Assembly (NCBI GenBank): GCA_016715825.1 | Contig: JADJXO010000001.1 | Coordinates: 619,001-683,000 of the forward strand | Reading direction: 5' to 3' | DNA length: 64,000 nt | From: Nitrospira sp. | GTDB lineage: Bacteria > Nitrospirota > Nitrospiria > Nitrospirales > Nitrospiraceae | Shown here: positions 46,701-55,129 of the stretch, in pieces | Position numbering within the stretch: the first letter of the stretch is position 1 | How the letters are laid out: the number at the start of each line of letters is the position of its first letter | The notes under the pieces: model-generated | What the model was told of the DNA's origin: nothing | The model's input: the letters and a program-made list of their open reading frames with translations, nothing else | The model's database searches: none | Made by a program: the position numbers and the translations under genes

Positions 46701-47144
46701 TTCCTGCGTCAGCATCTTGACCACGTCGCAGTCGCCAAGCTGCGCATGAATAAGCCGCTGACTGCCTCGGACCTCACGGAGCTGGAGCAGTTGCTGGACA
46801 CGAGTGGGGTAGGTGGCCCGGATGAGATCCGCCGCTCAGCAGATGAAGCCAAAGGCTTGGGTCTCTTCGTCCGGTCTCTGGTCGGGATGGATCGGAGTGC
46901 TGCGAAAGATGCCCTGGCGCGGTTCATCAATGGAGAGACTTTCACTGCGAACCAACTGGAATTCGTGAGTTTGATCGTCGATCACCTTACTGAGCATGGT
47001 GTCATAGAGCCGGCTCGACTCTATGAATCGCCGTTCACGGATATCGCGCCGTATGGTCCTGATGAGTTGTTCCCGTCCGGGGATATCGACGCACTGCTTC
47101 GCGTCCTCGACGGCGTGCGAGTGAGCGCTTCGGAGGCGGCGTGA
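43732..47144 (+). pseudogene. hsdR: Type I restriction subunit HsdR (EcoEI-like), five frameshifts in the first kilobase
   Basis: HsdR supplies ATP-driven translocation and DNA cleavage. In order: a DUF4145 N-terminal domain (FYARRTLELAVGWAYKHD), coiled coil, the nuclease site FVDYVLWGDDGKPLGLVEAK (PD-(D/E)xK), the helicase with ATGAGKTRTVIAL and VIIDEAHRSVFQKY and QMVGRGTRLCPDL, and an EcoEI_R_C end (FTANQLEFVSLIVDHL). Breaks near 43886, 44152, 44190, 44302 and 44753 each look like one added base; removing five gives 1135 residues. The frame from 44742 to 47144 is open and covers the whole motor. Codons from about 43890 to 45955 almost all end in G or C, while both ends do not, so the gene is a mosaic or a mis-assembly. 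Confidence 0.85.
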
Positions 47145-47243
47145 AACGACTCCCCTGAATGCCCCTAAGGTGGAGGGAGATCGCAGCAGATTACCGCAGT
47201 TCCACCAGGAACGGATTCCAAACACGAGATGACGACGATCATC

Positions 47244-47417
47244 TTACCGCGTGGCCACGATCTGGGCCTCACGGGCAGCCAAACTCTTTCGGCGATTATT
47301 AGAAATGGTGCGGTCGATAATGGCGCCGCAATTGAGGCATTTCCAGGCATAGAACACAAGAAAGAAATCCGAGAACCGCTCCAGCATCATCATGCCTTTA
47401 CACTTCGGACAGTCCAT
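47244..47417 (-). CDS. 57-residue zinc-ribbon microprotein
   Basis: The product begins MDCPKCKGMMMLERFSDF and continues with an aromatic stretch (FLVFYAWKC), a second knuckle CLNCGAIID and a basic tail (SNNRRKSLAAREAQ). Two CxxC pairs 21 residues apart form a zinc ribbon. GGGAGG lies eight bases before the ATG. The gene was too short for routine listing but is well formed; I believe similar proteins are common in Nitrospira, which needs a search to confirm. It is the first core-like gene right of the restriction island. Confidence 0.75.
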   Translation of the reverse strand: MDCPKCKGMMMLERFSDFFLVFYAWKCLNCGAIIDRTISNNRRKSLAAREAQIVATR

Positions 47418-47713
47418 TGCTCCCTCCCAGGGTGACTACGTACGGTGCTGATGAACAAGTCAAGCAAGAAGTGCGCCAAATTGGCATATGCGAATATTGC
47501 GATGATTTGATGGATACGTAGTTAAATGGAGACGCGATTGTTCAGGAAATTGACGCTCTCCACGAGATTGGCTCGTCAATGTCTTGTCAGCTTGAAAGAA
47601 CGGGAAGGTAGGTCGGCAGTCACTTATCCGAGTAATGTTGTGAGCAGGCAATCGAGGATGGGCGTAGAGAGCTGCAAGGAAAGGTTGTGAACGTGCCTCG
47701 GTGATGAGGGTGT

Positions 47714-48934
47714 TTATGCAGCCTTCTTGTCGAGGTAGTCGGTCGGATCGATGCCGGTATGTGTGGGATCTAGAATGGCCGTGATCTTGCGATGGGGTGT
47801 CTCAAGCTGCGCGACGAGATCCATTTCGCGTGGATTGGAGAGGAGGCTATTCCCTGCGCTTTTGACGAGAAGCACCACCGGCGTGAGCGGCACATGATGG
47901 TGAATCTGTTTGACGATGGCGACTTCTCCCGTATTCAACTCCACGACCGAGCCGACCGGATAGACCCCCACCACGTGGATGAACCGCTGAACCAGCGTGG
48001 CGTCCAAATGTCCCTCCAGCGCCAAGCGATAGAGAAACTGTAGAGCTTCATGCGCGACACGTCCCTTGTGGTAGCAGCGGTCACTCGTGATCGCATCGTA
48101 GATGTCGACGACTGCGGCCATCAGGCCGAACTGGCTGAGTTCGCTTCTGACTCGTCTGTGCGGATAGCCGGTGCCATCGACTCGTTCGTGATGCTCAAGT
48201 GCAGGGCGCAGGTAGGAATCGCCCAGCCCTGTCGTCGTGGTGAGCACCTCCACTCCTCGCAGAACATGCTGCTTCATGATCTCCATCTCATGCGGTTCAA
48301 ATCGGCCTGGCTTGTTCAGAATCTCAGAAGGGATTTTGGTCTTTCCAATATCATGCAGCAGCGTGCCGACTCCGATCTGATGCAGTGCGTTGCGCTCAAA
48401 TCCAAGATCACGCCCTAGGGACAGGGCTAGGATCGATGTATTGACGGAGTGGTAGAACGTGTATTCATCGAACTTCTTCAGTCTCGATAAGCTGGTGAGG
48501 GCATCGGGATTTCTGAGCACGCTGCCGGTCATGTCGGAGACGACTCGATTGACTTCTTCCATATTGATCGCCCGCCCAAGCCGTGTGTCATGCATGGCGT
48601 TCTGTACAATCGTCTTGGCGGCTTGATACACGCGCCTGGCGTCTGGCAGTTCCTCCTCGAATGGGATTGTGGGTGGCACCGATGCTGGTTCTTCCGGTGC
48701 CGTGAGCACGGGATCCGTGGCAATGTCCGGTTCCGAGCCTGGGGTATCTGTCATTTCCGCTGTCTCGAGAGTTACCACCAGCGTTCGTACTCCGCTGGCC
48801 TTTAATTGTGCGATTTGCTCGAACGATGTGACGCTCATTCGGTGTCGAAAAAACGGCGTCTCCAGCCAGGACCGGTCCAATTTTTCGATCTGCATGCCCG
48901 GCCGTAATTCGTCGATGGTGATGTGTTTTTTCAT
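47714..48934 (-). CDS. DUF3391/HD-GYP domain protein (downstream paralogue)
   Basis: A 406-residue probable cyclic di-GMP phosphodiesterase. Residues 1-55 are a DUF3391 domain (IDELRPGMQIEKLDRSWLET, FFRHRM). After an acidic, Pro-rich linker comes the HD-GYP domain: YHSVNTSILALSLGRDLGF, TLLHDIGKTKIP, LEHHERVDGTGYPHRR and VVDIYDAITSDRCYHKG. The C-terminal 110 residues (VYPVGSVVELNTGEVAIVKQ, TGIDPTDYLDKKAA) are shared with its neighbour. The tandem paralogue has the same length and ends in the same residues. No clear ribosome binding site precedes the ATG. Confidence 0.92.
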   Translation of the reverse strand: MKKHITIDELRPGMQIEKLDRSWLETPFFRHRMSVTSFEQIAQLKASGVRTLVVTLETAEMTDTPGSEPDIATDPVLTAPEEPASVPPTIPFEEELPDARRVYQAAKTIVQNAMHDTRLGRAINMEEVNRVVSDMTGSVLRNPDALTSLSRLKKFDEYTFYHSVNTSILALSLGRDLGFERNALHQIGVGTLLHDIGKTKIPSEILNKPGRFEPHEMEIMKQHVLRGVEVLTTTTGLGDSYLRPALEHHERVDGTGYPHRRVRSELSQFGLMAAVVDIYDAITSDRCYHKGRVAHEALQFLYRLALEGHLDATLVQRFIHVVGVYPVGSVVELNTGEVAIVKQIHHHVPLTPVVLLVKSAGNSLLSNPREMDLVAQLETPHRKITAILDPTHTGIDPTDYLDKKAA

Positions 48935-49069
48935 GGCCAGAGGAGAGTGAACCAGATCCTCCAGTAAGCGATATCGGAGCGACTCTACAAAACCTTAAGA
49001 CTCACGCTGCTGCAATTCGTGCGTGATGGTCGGGACGTGTGCGGGGATGCGCAGAGCCGATAGGCGTGT

Positions 49070-50290
49070 CTATGCGGCTTTCTTGTCCAGATAATTGGCG
49101 GGATCGAGACCTGTTTGATGGGGGGTCAGAATGGCTGTAACAGTCTGATGAGGGGTCTCTCCTTGGAGAGAGAGATCGTATTCCTGGGGACGCAGGAGCA
49201 AGGTATTCCCGACGCTTTTCACGATGAGCACGACCGGCAACAGGGGTGCGTGATGGTTGACCTGTTTGACGATGGCGACTTCTCCCGTATTCAACTCCAC
49301 GACCGATCCCACGGGGTAGACTCCCACGACCTGGATAAACCGCTGGACAAGCGTCGCATCGAGATGACCTTCGAGCGAGAGACGATAGAGCAGTTGGAGG
49401 GCTTGATGAGCCGGTTGCCCCTTGTGGTAGCACCGATCGCTCGTCATTGCGTCATAGATATCGACGATAGCGGTGATCAAACCATACTGGCTGATGTCGT
49501 GCTTCGCGCGCTTGTGCGGATATCCGTCTCCGTTCACGCGTTCGTGGTGCTCGAGCGCGGGCTGCACGTAGGAAGCTCCTAAGCCGGTTGTACTGGCCAG
49601 GACCTCGACTCCTCGGAGGACATGCTGCTTCATGATCTCCATTTCATGGGCTTCGAAACGGCCAGGCTTATTTAGTACTTCCAGAGGGATCTTCATCTTG
49701 CCGATATCGTGCAGCAGCGTGCCGACACCAGCCAAATGCAACATCGACCGATCGAACCCAAGGCTGCGACCCAACGACATGGCCAAGAGTGACGTATTCA
49801 CGGAGTGGTAAAAGGTGTATTCGTCGAACCGTTTGAGCCTTGACAGGCTGGACAAGGCGTCCGGATTTCGAAGGACACTGTCAGTCATCTCAGACACGAC
49901 CGAATTAACCGCATCGACATTGATGGCTCGCCCAAGTCTCGTGTCCTGCAACGCGTTCTGCACGATCGTCTTGGCAGCTTGATAGATCCGCCTGGCTTCG
50001 GGGAGTTCCTCTTCAAACGTGATGAGCGGCGCTCCCAATTCCGTCTCTTCCGATGCCGAGCTTCCTGAATCATCAGTGCTCGGTTCTTCCAGCACGGATT
50101 CTTCTCCGACCTCCGCCGAATCGACACTCACCGTCAGTGTCTGCACGCCACTGGCTTTCAGCTGGGCAATTTGGTGAGGAGAGGTAATCGTCATCTTGTG
50201 ACGAAAAAATGGTGTGCTCAGCCAGGAGCGATCGAGTTGTTCGACCAACATGCCCAGCTGCAATTCGTCGATTCGGATCTGTTTCTTCAT
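49070..50290 (-). CDS. DUF3391/HD-GYP domain protein (upstream paralogue)
   Basis: The second 406-residue copy, separated from the first by 135 bases. Motifs are the same: IDELQLGMLVEQLDRSWLST, TLLHDIGKMKIPLEVLNKPG, LEHHERVNGDGYPHKR and VDIYDAMTSDRCYHKG. The acidic linker (residues 60-90) is the most divergent part, which suggests a similar catalytic job under different control. The open frame continues upstream to 50617, but the first 109 residues are not protein-like and overlap the divergent radA gene, so the ATG at 50290 is used. Both copies keep the full HD and GYP signatures. Confidence 0.92.
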   Translation of the reverse strand: MKKQIRIDELQLGMLVEQLDRSWLSTPFFRHKMTITSPHQIAQLKASGVQTLTVSVDSAEVGEESVLEEPSTDDSGSSASEETELGAPLITFEEELPEARRIYQAAKTIVQNALQDTRLGRAINVDAVNSVVSEMTDSVLRNPDALSSLSRLKRFDEYTFYHSVNTSLLAMSLGRSLGFDRSMLHLAGVGTLLHDIGKMKIPLEVLNKPGRFEAHEMEIMKQHVLRGVEVLASTTGLGASYVQPALEHHERVNGDGYPHKRAKHDISQYGLITAIVDIYDAMTSDRCYHKGQPAHQALQLLYRLSLEGHLDATLVQRFIQVVGVYPVGSVVELNTGEVAIVKQVNHHAPLLPVVLIVKSVGNTLLLRPQEYDLSLQGETPHQTVTAILTPHQTGLDPANYLDKKAA

Positions 50291-50461
50291 CAGCACACCC
50301 GGCTCCGATGGATTCCCTCCAAGCCCTATCGGGTCACGCTGAAGAATTCTTAAGGCGGACATACCTGTCGTGCGATCGCCACCTGTACCAAGTCCTTTTC
50401 TTCCCGTGGGACATCCATTAAGATAGCGTGCAGGTTTTCCTTTCCCTGTGAGGCCAATTCG

Positions 50462-51823
50462 TTGAAAGCCAAGGTTGTCTTCTCCTGTCAGGCCTGTGGG
50501 CATCAATCTCCACGGTGGCTCGGTCGATGCCCCGACTGCACCGGCTGGAATACGATGAAGGAAGAACGCCAAGCTGCGAGCGGTAAGGGTCGCCCAGCTG
50601 CGATGAAAACGGTTCAAGCCAAGGCCACGCCGATTGCTGAGATTGAAGTGGTGGGTGAGGATCGTCGTTTGACCAACATCGGCGAGTTTGATCGAGTGTT
50701 AGGGGGCGGCGTCATTCCCGGGGCGGTGATCTTGATCGGCGGCGATCCTGGGATCGGCAAGACGACACTGCTCCTGCAAGCGTTACCGCGGTTGGCCGCA
50801 AAGGATGCGCCGGTCTTGTACGTGTCCGGAGAAGAATCACCGCGGCAGATCAAGATGCGCGGGCAGCGTCTGGGTATCGAACATCCACATTTGTTGATTC
50901 TGGCGGAAACGTCGCTGGAGCAGATTCTCAAAGCGGTCCAGGACATTCAGCCGGTGGCGGTGGTCGTCGATTCGATCCAAACCGTGTATACGGAACAGAT
51001 CACGTCCGCTCCAGGCAGTATCAGTCAGGTGCAGGAGGTGGCCGGACAACTCATGTGGTTCGCCAAGCGGGCCGGAGTTCCGGTCTTTATCATCGGACAC
51101 GTGACAAAAGAGGGGGCCATTGCCGGGCCACGGTTGCTGGAACATATCGTCGACACAGTGTTGTACTTCGAAGGCGACAAAGGACACAGCTATCGGATTC
51201 TTCGTGCCGTCAAAAATCGGTTTGGGTCGACGAATGAAATCGGGGTGTTTGAAATGAAAGATGGGGGGTTGGAAGAGGTGAGTAACCCCTCTGAGCTGTT
51301 CCTGGCTGAACGTCCGGAGCGAAGTACCGGTTCTGTCGTCGTCTCGAGCCTCGAGGGGACCAGGCCCATTCTCGTCGAACTCCAGGCGCTGGTTTCGTCG
51401 ACCAGTTATGCCATGCCCAAACGGATGGCCAACGGTGTGGAACTCAATCGCGTCTCGCTGTTGCTGGCGGTCATGGAAAAGCGGTTGGGGTTTCATCTGT
51501 CCGGACAGGATGTCTATGTGAATATCGTCGGAGGCATGCACATCGAGGAACCGGCGATCGATCTTGGTCTTGTGGCGGCCGTCACCTCCAGCTTACGGGA
51601 GATGCCGGTTGAACCGGGGATGCTTGTTTTAGGTGAAGTTGGTTTGGGCGGCGAAGTTCGTGCTGTGAGCCAGGCAGAATTACGCATCCGCGAGGCAGCC
51701 AAGATGGGGTTTAAACGCTGTATTTTGCCGGAACGCAATCTGGCAAAGCTGGATCCCATCGATGGGATGGAATTGATCGGGATTCACGAAGTGAGAGAGG
51801 CGCTTGATGTTGTACTGGCCTAA
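50462..51823 (+). CDS. radA: DNA repair protein RadA
   Basis: RadA is a hexameric helicase-like ATPase that extends recombination intermediates. The 453 residues contain the four-cysteine zinc finger (CQACGHQSPRWLGRCPDC), Walker A IGGDPGIGKTTLLLQ near residue 95, the RadA signature KNRFGSTNEIGVFEM and a Lon-like C-terminal domain (LNRVSLLLAVMEKRLG, YVNIVGGMHIEEPAIDLG). The start codon is TTG at 50462. It is divergent from the HD-GYP pair and begins a long plus-strand run. Confidence 0.95.
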   Translation: MKAKVVFSCQACGHQSPRWLGRCPDCTGWNTMKEERQAASGKGRPAAMKTVQAKATPIAEIEVVGEDRRLTNIGEFDRVLGGGVIPGAVILIGGDPGIGKTTLLLQALPRLAAKDAPVLYVSGEESPRQIKMRGQRLGIEHPHLLILAETSLEQILKAVQDIQPVAVVVDSIQTVYTEQITSAPGSISQVQEVAGQLMWFAKRAGVPVFIIGHVTKEGAIAGPRLLEHIVDTVLYFEGDKGHSYRILRAVKNRFGSTNEIGVFEMKDGGLEEVSNPSELFLAERPERSTGSVVVSSLEGTRPILVELQALVSSTSYAMPKRMANGVELNRVSLLLAVMEKRLGFHLSGQDVYVNIVGGMHIEEPAIDLGLVAAVTSSLREMPVEPGMLVLGEVGLGGEVRAVSQAELRIREAAKMGFKRCILPERNLAKLDPIDGMELIGIHEVREALDVVLA

Positions 51824-51857
51824 TCATCCAGGTGAGACGACTCATGAAACTTGCTCC

Positions 51858-52694
51858 ATGATGAAACGCATTTTCTGCTCGGTGCTCATCGCGGTGTGTG
51901 CGGGGACCGTGCTTGCCGGCTGCACGCGTGTGATGACGAAAGAAGATCCACCGCTGAAGCGGGTGACGACTGAGGAGTTCACGACGCTGTTACGGCAGCG
52001 AGATGCGGCCATTCATTCCATGAAAGGATTGTTCACCGCCAAAGTGAGAGGCGGGTTTATGCCCATCGCCACACGGGTGGAGGGGACCGTTCATTACCGT
52101 CGACCCAACGCCTTGCGCCTACGAGGTTTTACCCCGATCGGAAATGAGCTGTTTGAATTTGTGCAGGCCGATGATTGGTACAGGCTCCGTTTGCCGCTGG
52201 AAGGGAAAGTGTATACCGGGCGTCAATCCGATATGAAAAACCTCGGGAAGCTTGCTCGGTTCTCGCAGCTGAGCGCATGGGCGGTCGGTGGTGTCCTTGG
52301 GACGAGTTCGATTAGGAACGACGAGACGGTCAAAGTCGTGGAAGAGCGAGATCGCTATCGCCTTGAGGTGTATACGGCCGTCAGCGGTGAGGTGGGTGCT
52401 GGGCGTCATGCTATCCGGCGTCTTTGGTTTGATCGTCGACTCTTGGTGGTTCAAGAAGATCGGTTGGGAACGGACGGCGACGTGGAAGCGACGATCCAAT
52501 ACGATGATTTTAGGAGGCTCGATGATTCGAAGACGGGGCCGGCGCGGATGGTGGTTGAGCAAGACGCTCCACTGTTACGCCCGTTCAAGGTTGCTCTTGT
52601 CGACGGGCATGGGTCGGGATCGATCCAGTTGACCTTCCACGAGTTGCAGCATAACCAAGCGATCAGCGCAAAGGACTTGGGGCAGGCGTCTTAA
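51858..52694 (+). CDS. Outer-membrane-type lipoprotein (LolB/DUF4292-like)
   Basis: The 278-residue protein has a lipoprotein signal (MMKRIFCSVLIAVCAGTVLAGC, lipobox LAGC). The mature part is beta-rich with AIHSMKGLFTAKVRGGFM, VEGTVHYRRPNALRLRGFTP and ELFEFVQADDWYRLRLPLEG, which resembles the half-open barrel of LolA/LolB and DUF4292 proteins that carry lipids or lipoproteins. The ATG at 51858 is used because the frame upstream, to 51804, overlaps radA. tsaB follows six bases later. Confidence 0.75.
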   Translation: MMKRIFCSVLIAVCAGTVLAGCTRVMTKEDPPLKRVTTEEFTTLLRQRDAAIHSMKGLFTAKVRGGFMPIATRVEGTVHYRRPNALRLRGFTPIGNELFEFVQADDWYRLRLPLEGKVYTGRQSDMKNLGKLARFSQLSAWAVGGVLGTSSIRNDETVKVVEERDRYRLEVYTAVSGEVGAGRHAIRRLWFDRRLLVVQEDRLGTDGDVEATIQYDDFRRLDDSKTGPARMVVEQDAPLLRPFKVALVDGHGSGSIQLTFHELQHNQAISAKDLGQAS

Positions 52695-52700
52695 TTTACG

Positions 52701-53492
52701 ATGAAAATCCTGGCAATTGAAACGGCAACTGCCTGGCAGAGCGTGGCCCTCCTGGACGGTGATCGGGTGTTGGGTATGCATGAGCAGGAAGCGGGCGGCG
52801 CTCATGGGGCGCTCCTGCTGCCGGCCATCGATCAACTGCTCAGCAAGTCTCAGCTAGGACTCAGCGAGCTGGATGGCCTCTGCTGTTCAGCCGGGCCTGG
52901 GTCGTTTACGGGGATTCGTGTGGGGCTTGCGACCTGCCTGGGGCTGCGAGCAGCCGCCGGGATTCCGCTCGCGCTGGTTCCCACCTTGGACGCGATGGCG
53001 AGGACGGTTCAAGGGGAGTCTCGTCCCCTCTGTCCCGTATTGGTGAGTCGTCGCGATGAGGTCTATTGGGCCCTATTTCGTTGGATCGGTGAAGGGGAGT
53101 GGGAACGGCTTGTGAGTGAGCAGGTTGGCACCCCCAGAGCGCTTGCGCAAAGCCTGCCTGACCAGGCTGTCATGATCGGGCTTGGATGGTCAGCGATGGA
53201 GAATGAAATCCGATCTGCATTGCCGGAGTCGGTCACGGTCACGATCGGGCCGGATCATGCGTTCAGACCGTCGGCGATTCAGGTCGCGCGCATGGGAATG
53301 GAGCAGATCCAGCGCGGCGTGATCGCCGGAAGTGTGGTGGCTCCGTTGTACGTACAGCGTGCTGAGGCGGAAATCCAGTACGAACGTTCGGGAGGCCTCT
53401 CGCCGGTCGCGCGACGTCGGAACAGAGTCGACATGAAAGTTGCGGCACGACTGGCTCGTCGTCCACGATCGAACAACACACGAAACAGATGA
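52701..53492 (+). CDS. tsaB: tRNA threonylcarbamoyladenosine synthesis protein TsaB
   Basis: TsaB is the inactive ASKHA partner that supports TsaD in making t6A at position 37 of ANN-reading tRNAs. The 263 residues begin MKILAIETATAWQSVALLDG and carry GLCCSAGPGSFTGIRVGLAT and the usual VPTLDAMA. The C-terminal 40 residues are basic and unusual (ARRRNRVDMKVAARLARRPR). It overlaps rimI by four bases. tsaD itself starts at the right end of this window, 10 kb away. Confidence 0.93.
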   Translation: MKILAIETATAWQSVALLDGDRVLGMHEQEAGGAHGALLLPAIDQLLSKSQLGLSELDGLCCSAGPGSFTGIRVGLATCLGLRAAAGIPLALVPTLDAMARTVQGESRPLCPVLVSRRDEVYWALFRWIGEGEWERLVSEQVGTPRALAQSLPDQAVMIGLGWSAMENEIRSALPESVTVTIGPDHAFRPSAIQVARMGMEQIQRGVIAGSVVAPLYVQRAEAEIQYERSGGLSPVARRRNRVDMKVAARLARRPRSNNTRNR

Positions 53493-54055
53493 ACAACGAC
53501 CGACCACGATCAGAATTTCACATTCGGCCCGCGACGCCGGAGATGCTACCCGACATCCTCTCCTTGGAAGAGGCTTGCTTCTCGTCCCCCTGGACGCGCA
53601 AAATGCTCGAGTCAGAGTTACAGGGTAATCAGTTTGCACACTTTCTCGTCGCAATGCAGCAGCAGGGACAGTCATCGGCAGGGAGCGCGTGCGCGATCGT
53701 GGGGTATCACTGTTTCTGGATCGTCTTTGAAGAGCTGCGCCTGATGAATCTGGCGGTGCGAGAGTCGGTGCGAAGGCAAGGGATTGGAACGGCCCTGGCG
53801 GCGGAAGCATTTCGTGTGGCACTCAATCACGCGGCGACTCGAGCAGTTCTTGAAGTCAGAGCGTCAAACAAGCCTGCGCGCGTACTCTACACCACGATGG
53901 GGTTTATTCAAGTCGGGACACGTCCTCAGTATTATTCCAATCCACTCGAAGATGCCGTGCTGATGGAAATGAATCCGCTTGTCAGGCCGAGCGGTCGACA
54001 GCATGTACCAACGTGTCGTGCAGGAGGTGAATCAACCTCGACAGACTCACTCTAA
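53489..54055 (+). CDS. rimI: Ribosomal-protein-S18-alanine N-acetyltransferase RimI
   Basis: A GNAT acetyltransferase. The 188 residues show FHIRPATPEMLPDILSLEEA, CFSSPWTRKML, the acetyl-CoA loop VRRQGIGTALAAEAF and LEVRASNKPARVLYTTMGF, all as in RimI. The last 30 residues (PSGRQHVPTCRAGGESTST) extend beyond the family end and look disordered. The tsaB-rimI arrangement is widespread. Confidence 0.9.
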   Translation: MNNDRPRSEFHIRPATPEMLPDILSLEEACFSSPWTRKMLESELQGNQFAHFLVAMQQQGQSSAGSACAIVGYHCFWIVFEELRLMNLAVRESVRRQGIGTALAAEAFRVALNHAATRAVLEVRASNKPARVLYTTMGFIQVGTRPQYYSNPLEDAVLMEMNPLVRPSGRQHVPTCRAGGESTSTDSL

Positions 54056-54069
54056 CCGGGAGGTGTCGT

Positions 54070-54309
54070 ATGGTGACGGAAGATGCGATTGTCGAACAGC
54101 TTCGCCGCAGCAACACCGAATTCCGCGAGCTGGAGGAATCTCACCATCGTCTGGACCGTGAGCTGAACGAGTTGCAGCGGCGCCATGTCCTGACGCCGAA
54201 TGAAGAGATCGAGAAAAAGCGAATCCAAAAAGAAAAATTGGCCACGAAAGATAAGCTTGCGGAGTTTATTCGTCTCCACCGGGACCAACGACTGGAACCG
54301 GCACGGTAG
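54070..54309 (+). CDS. DUF465 (YdcH-like) family small protein
   Basis: A 79-residue helical hairpin: IVEQLRRSNTEFRELEESHH, RLDRELNELQRR, then LTPNEEIEKKRIQKEKLATK and DKLAEFIR. This is the DUF465/YdcH pattern. The family is small, cytoplasmic and uncharacterised. A GTG-rich GGAGG-type site (GGGAGG) eight bases before the ATG supports the start. Confidence 0.85.
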   Translation: MVTEDAIVEQLRRSNTEFRELEESHHRLDRELNELQRRHVLTPNEEIEKKRIQKEKLATKDKLAEFIRLHRDQRLEPAR

Positions 54310-54352
54310 CTTGCTGTGAGGCCGGCGCCGCGTCTACGACGAGAGAACCACC

Positions 54353-55129
54353 ATGGCACAGATCGTCCATCCGCTTGCCGCGCACCTCCAAAATATCAAG
54401 CGCCGATTGCTGATCGTTGGCGCGACGATGTTAGGGTTGCTTGTGCTCACATTCTCGTTTTCCGCCGACATGGTCGCATGGCTCAATCGGCCGTTTGAGA
54501 ACCAACTGGCCTTTTATGGGCCCACGGAAGCCTTGTTCGCTTCCATCAAGGTGTCGTTGTTGGCCGCCTTTATCCTCAGTCTGCCGGTCATTTTCTACCA
54601 CTGTTGGAAGTTGATTGAGCCCGCGTTGCTCCCGAAGGAGCAGCGTTGGGCGATCCCGTTGTTCATGCTGGCTGGAGCGTTGTTTGGGTTGGGGATGGTG
54701 TTTTGTAACGCCGTCATTCTGCCCCTCGTGATCGACTGGTTTGTGAGTTTTGGGCTCGATCGTGATATCACCCCGCAGCTAGGCGTAGGAATCTATATTG
54801 ATTTCAATGTAAAATTTCTGCTGATTTTTGGTTGCGCATTCGAACTCCCGTTGGCGATGACGCTGGCGGCCGTGATCGGTACGGCGTCGGCTCAGACATT
54901 CGCACGGTACCGGAAACACGCGATGTTACTGTGCCTCATCGTGTCTGCCGTAGTGACGCCCGATGCCACGCTCTTTACGATGTTACTGATGGCAGTTCCG
55001 TTGATGTTGTTGTATGAGGTTGGGATTATCGGGGCCCGCATGTTTGGGAGAAGTCAGGACCATGATGGGATGGATGTGCCGACTGACCCTGATGTACCGT
55101 TCAAAACGGCAGGAACGAGAATACGATGA
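54353..55129 (+). CDS. tatC: Sec-independent protein translocase subunit TatC
   Basis: TatC binds twin-arginine signal peptides and forms the core of the folded-protein export channel. The 258 residues have six membrane segments; marker motifs are HPLAAHLQNIKRRLLIVG at the start, FYGPTEALFASIKVSLLAAF, PVIFYHCWKLIEPALLPKEQ and FELPLAMTLA. No tatA or tatB is in the window. It overlaps the next gene by four bases. Confidence 0.94.
   Translation: MAQIVHPLAAHLQNIKRRLLIVGATMLGLLVLTFSFSADMVAWLNRPFENQLAFYGPTEALFASIKVSLLAAFILSLPVIFYHCWKLIEPALLPKEQRWAIPLFMLAGALFGLGMVFCNAVILPLVIDWFVSFGLDRDITPQLGVGIYIDFNVKFLLIFGCAFELPLAMTLAAVIGTASAQTFARYRKHAMLLCLIVSAVVTPDATLFTMLLMAVPLMLLYEVGIIGARMFGRSQDHDGMDVPTDPDVPFKTAGTRIR

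Noticed and set aside
50291..50617. An N-terminal extension of the upstream HD-GYP protein
   Set aside because: The 109 extra residues lack domain character, overlap the divergent radA start, and are absent from the paralogue, which has exactly the same length from the ATG at 50290.
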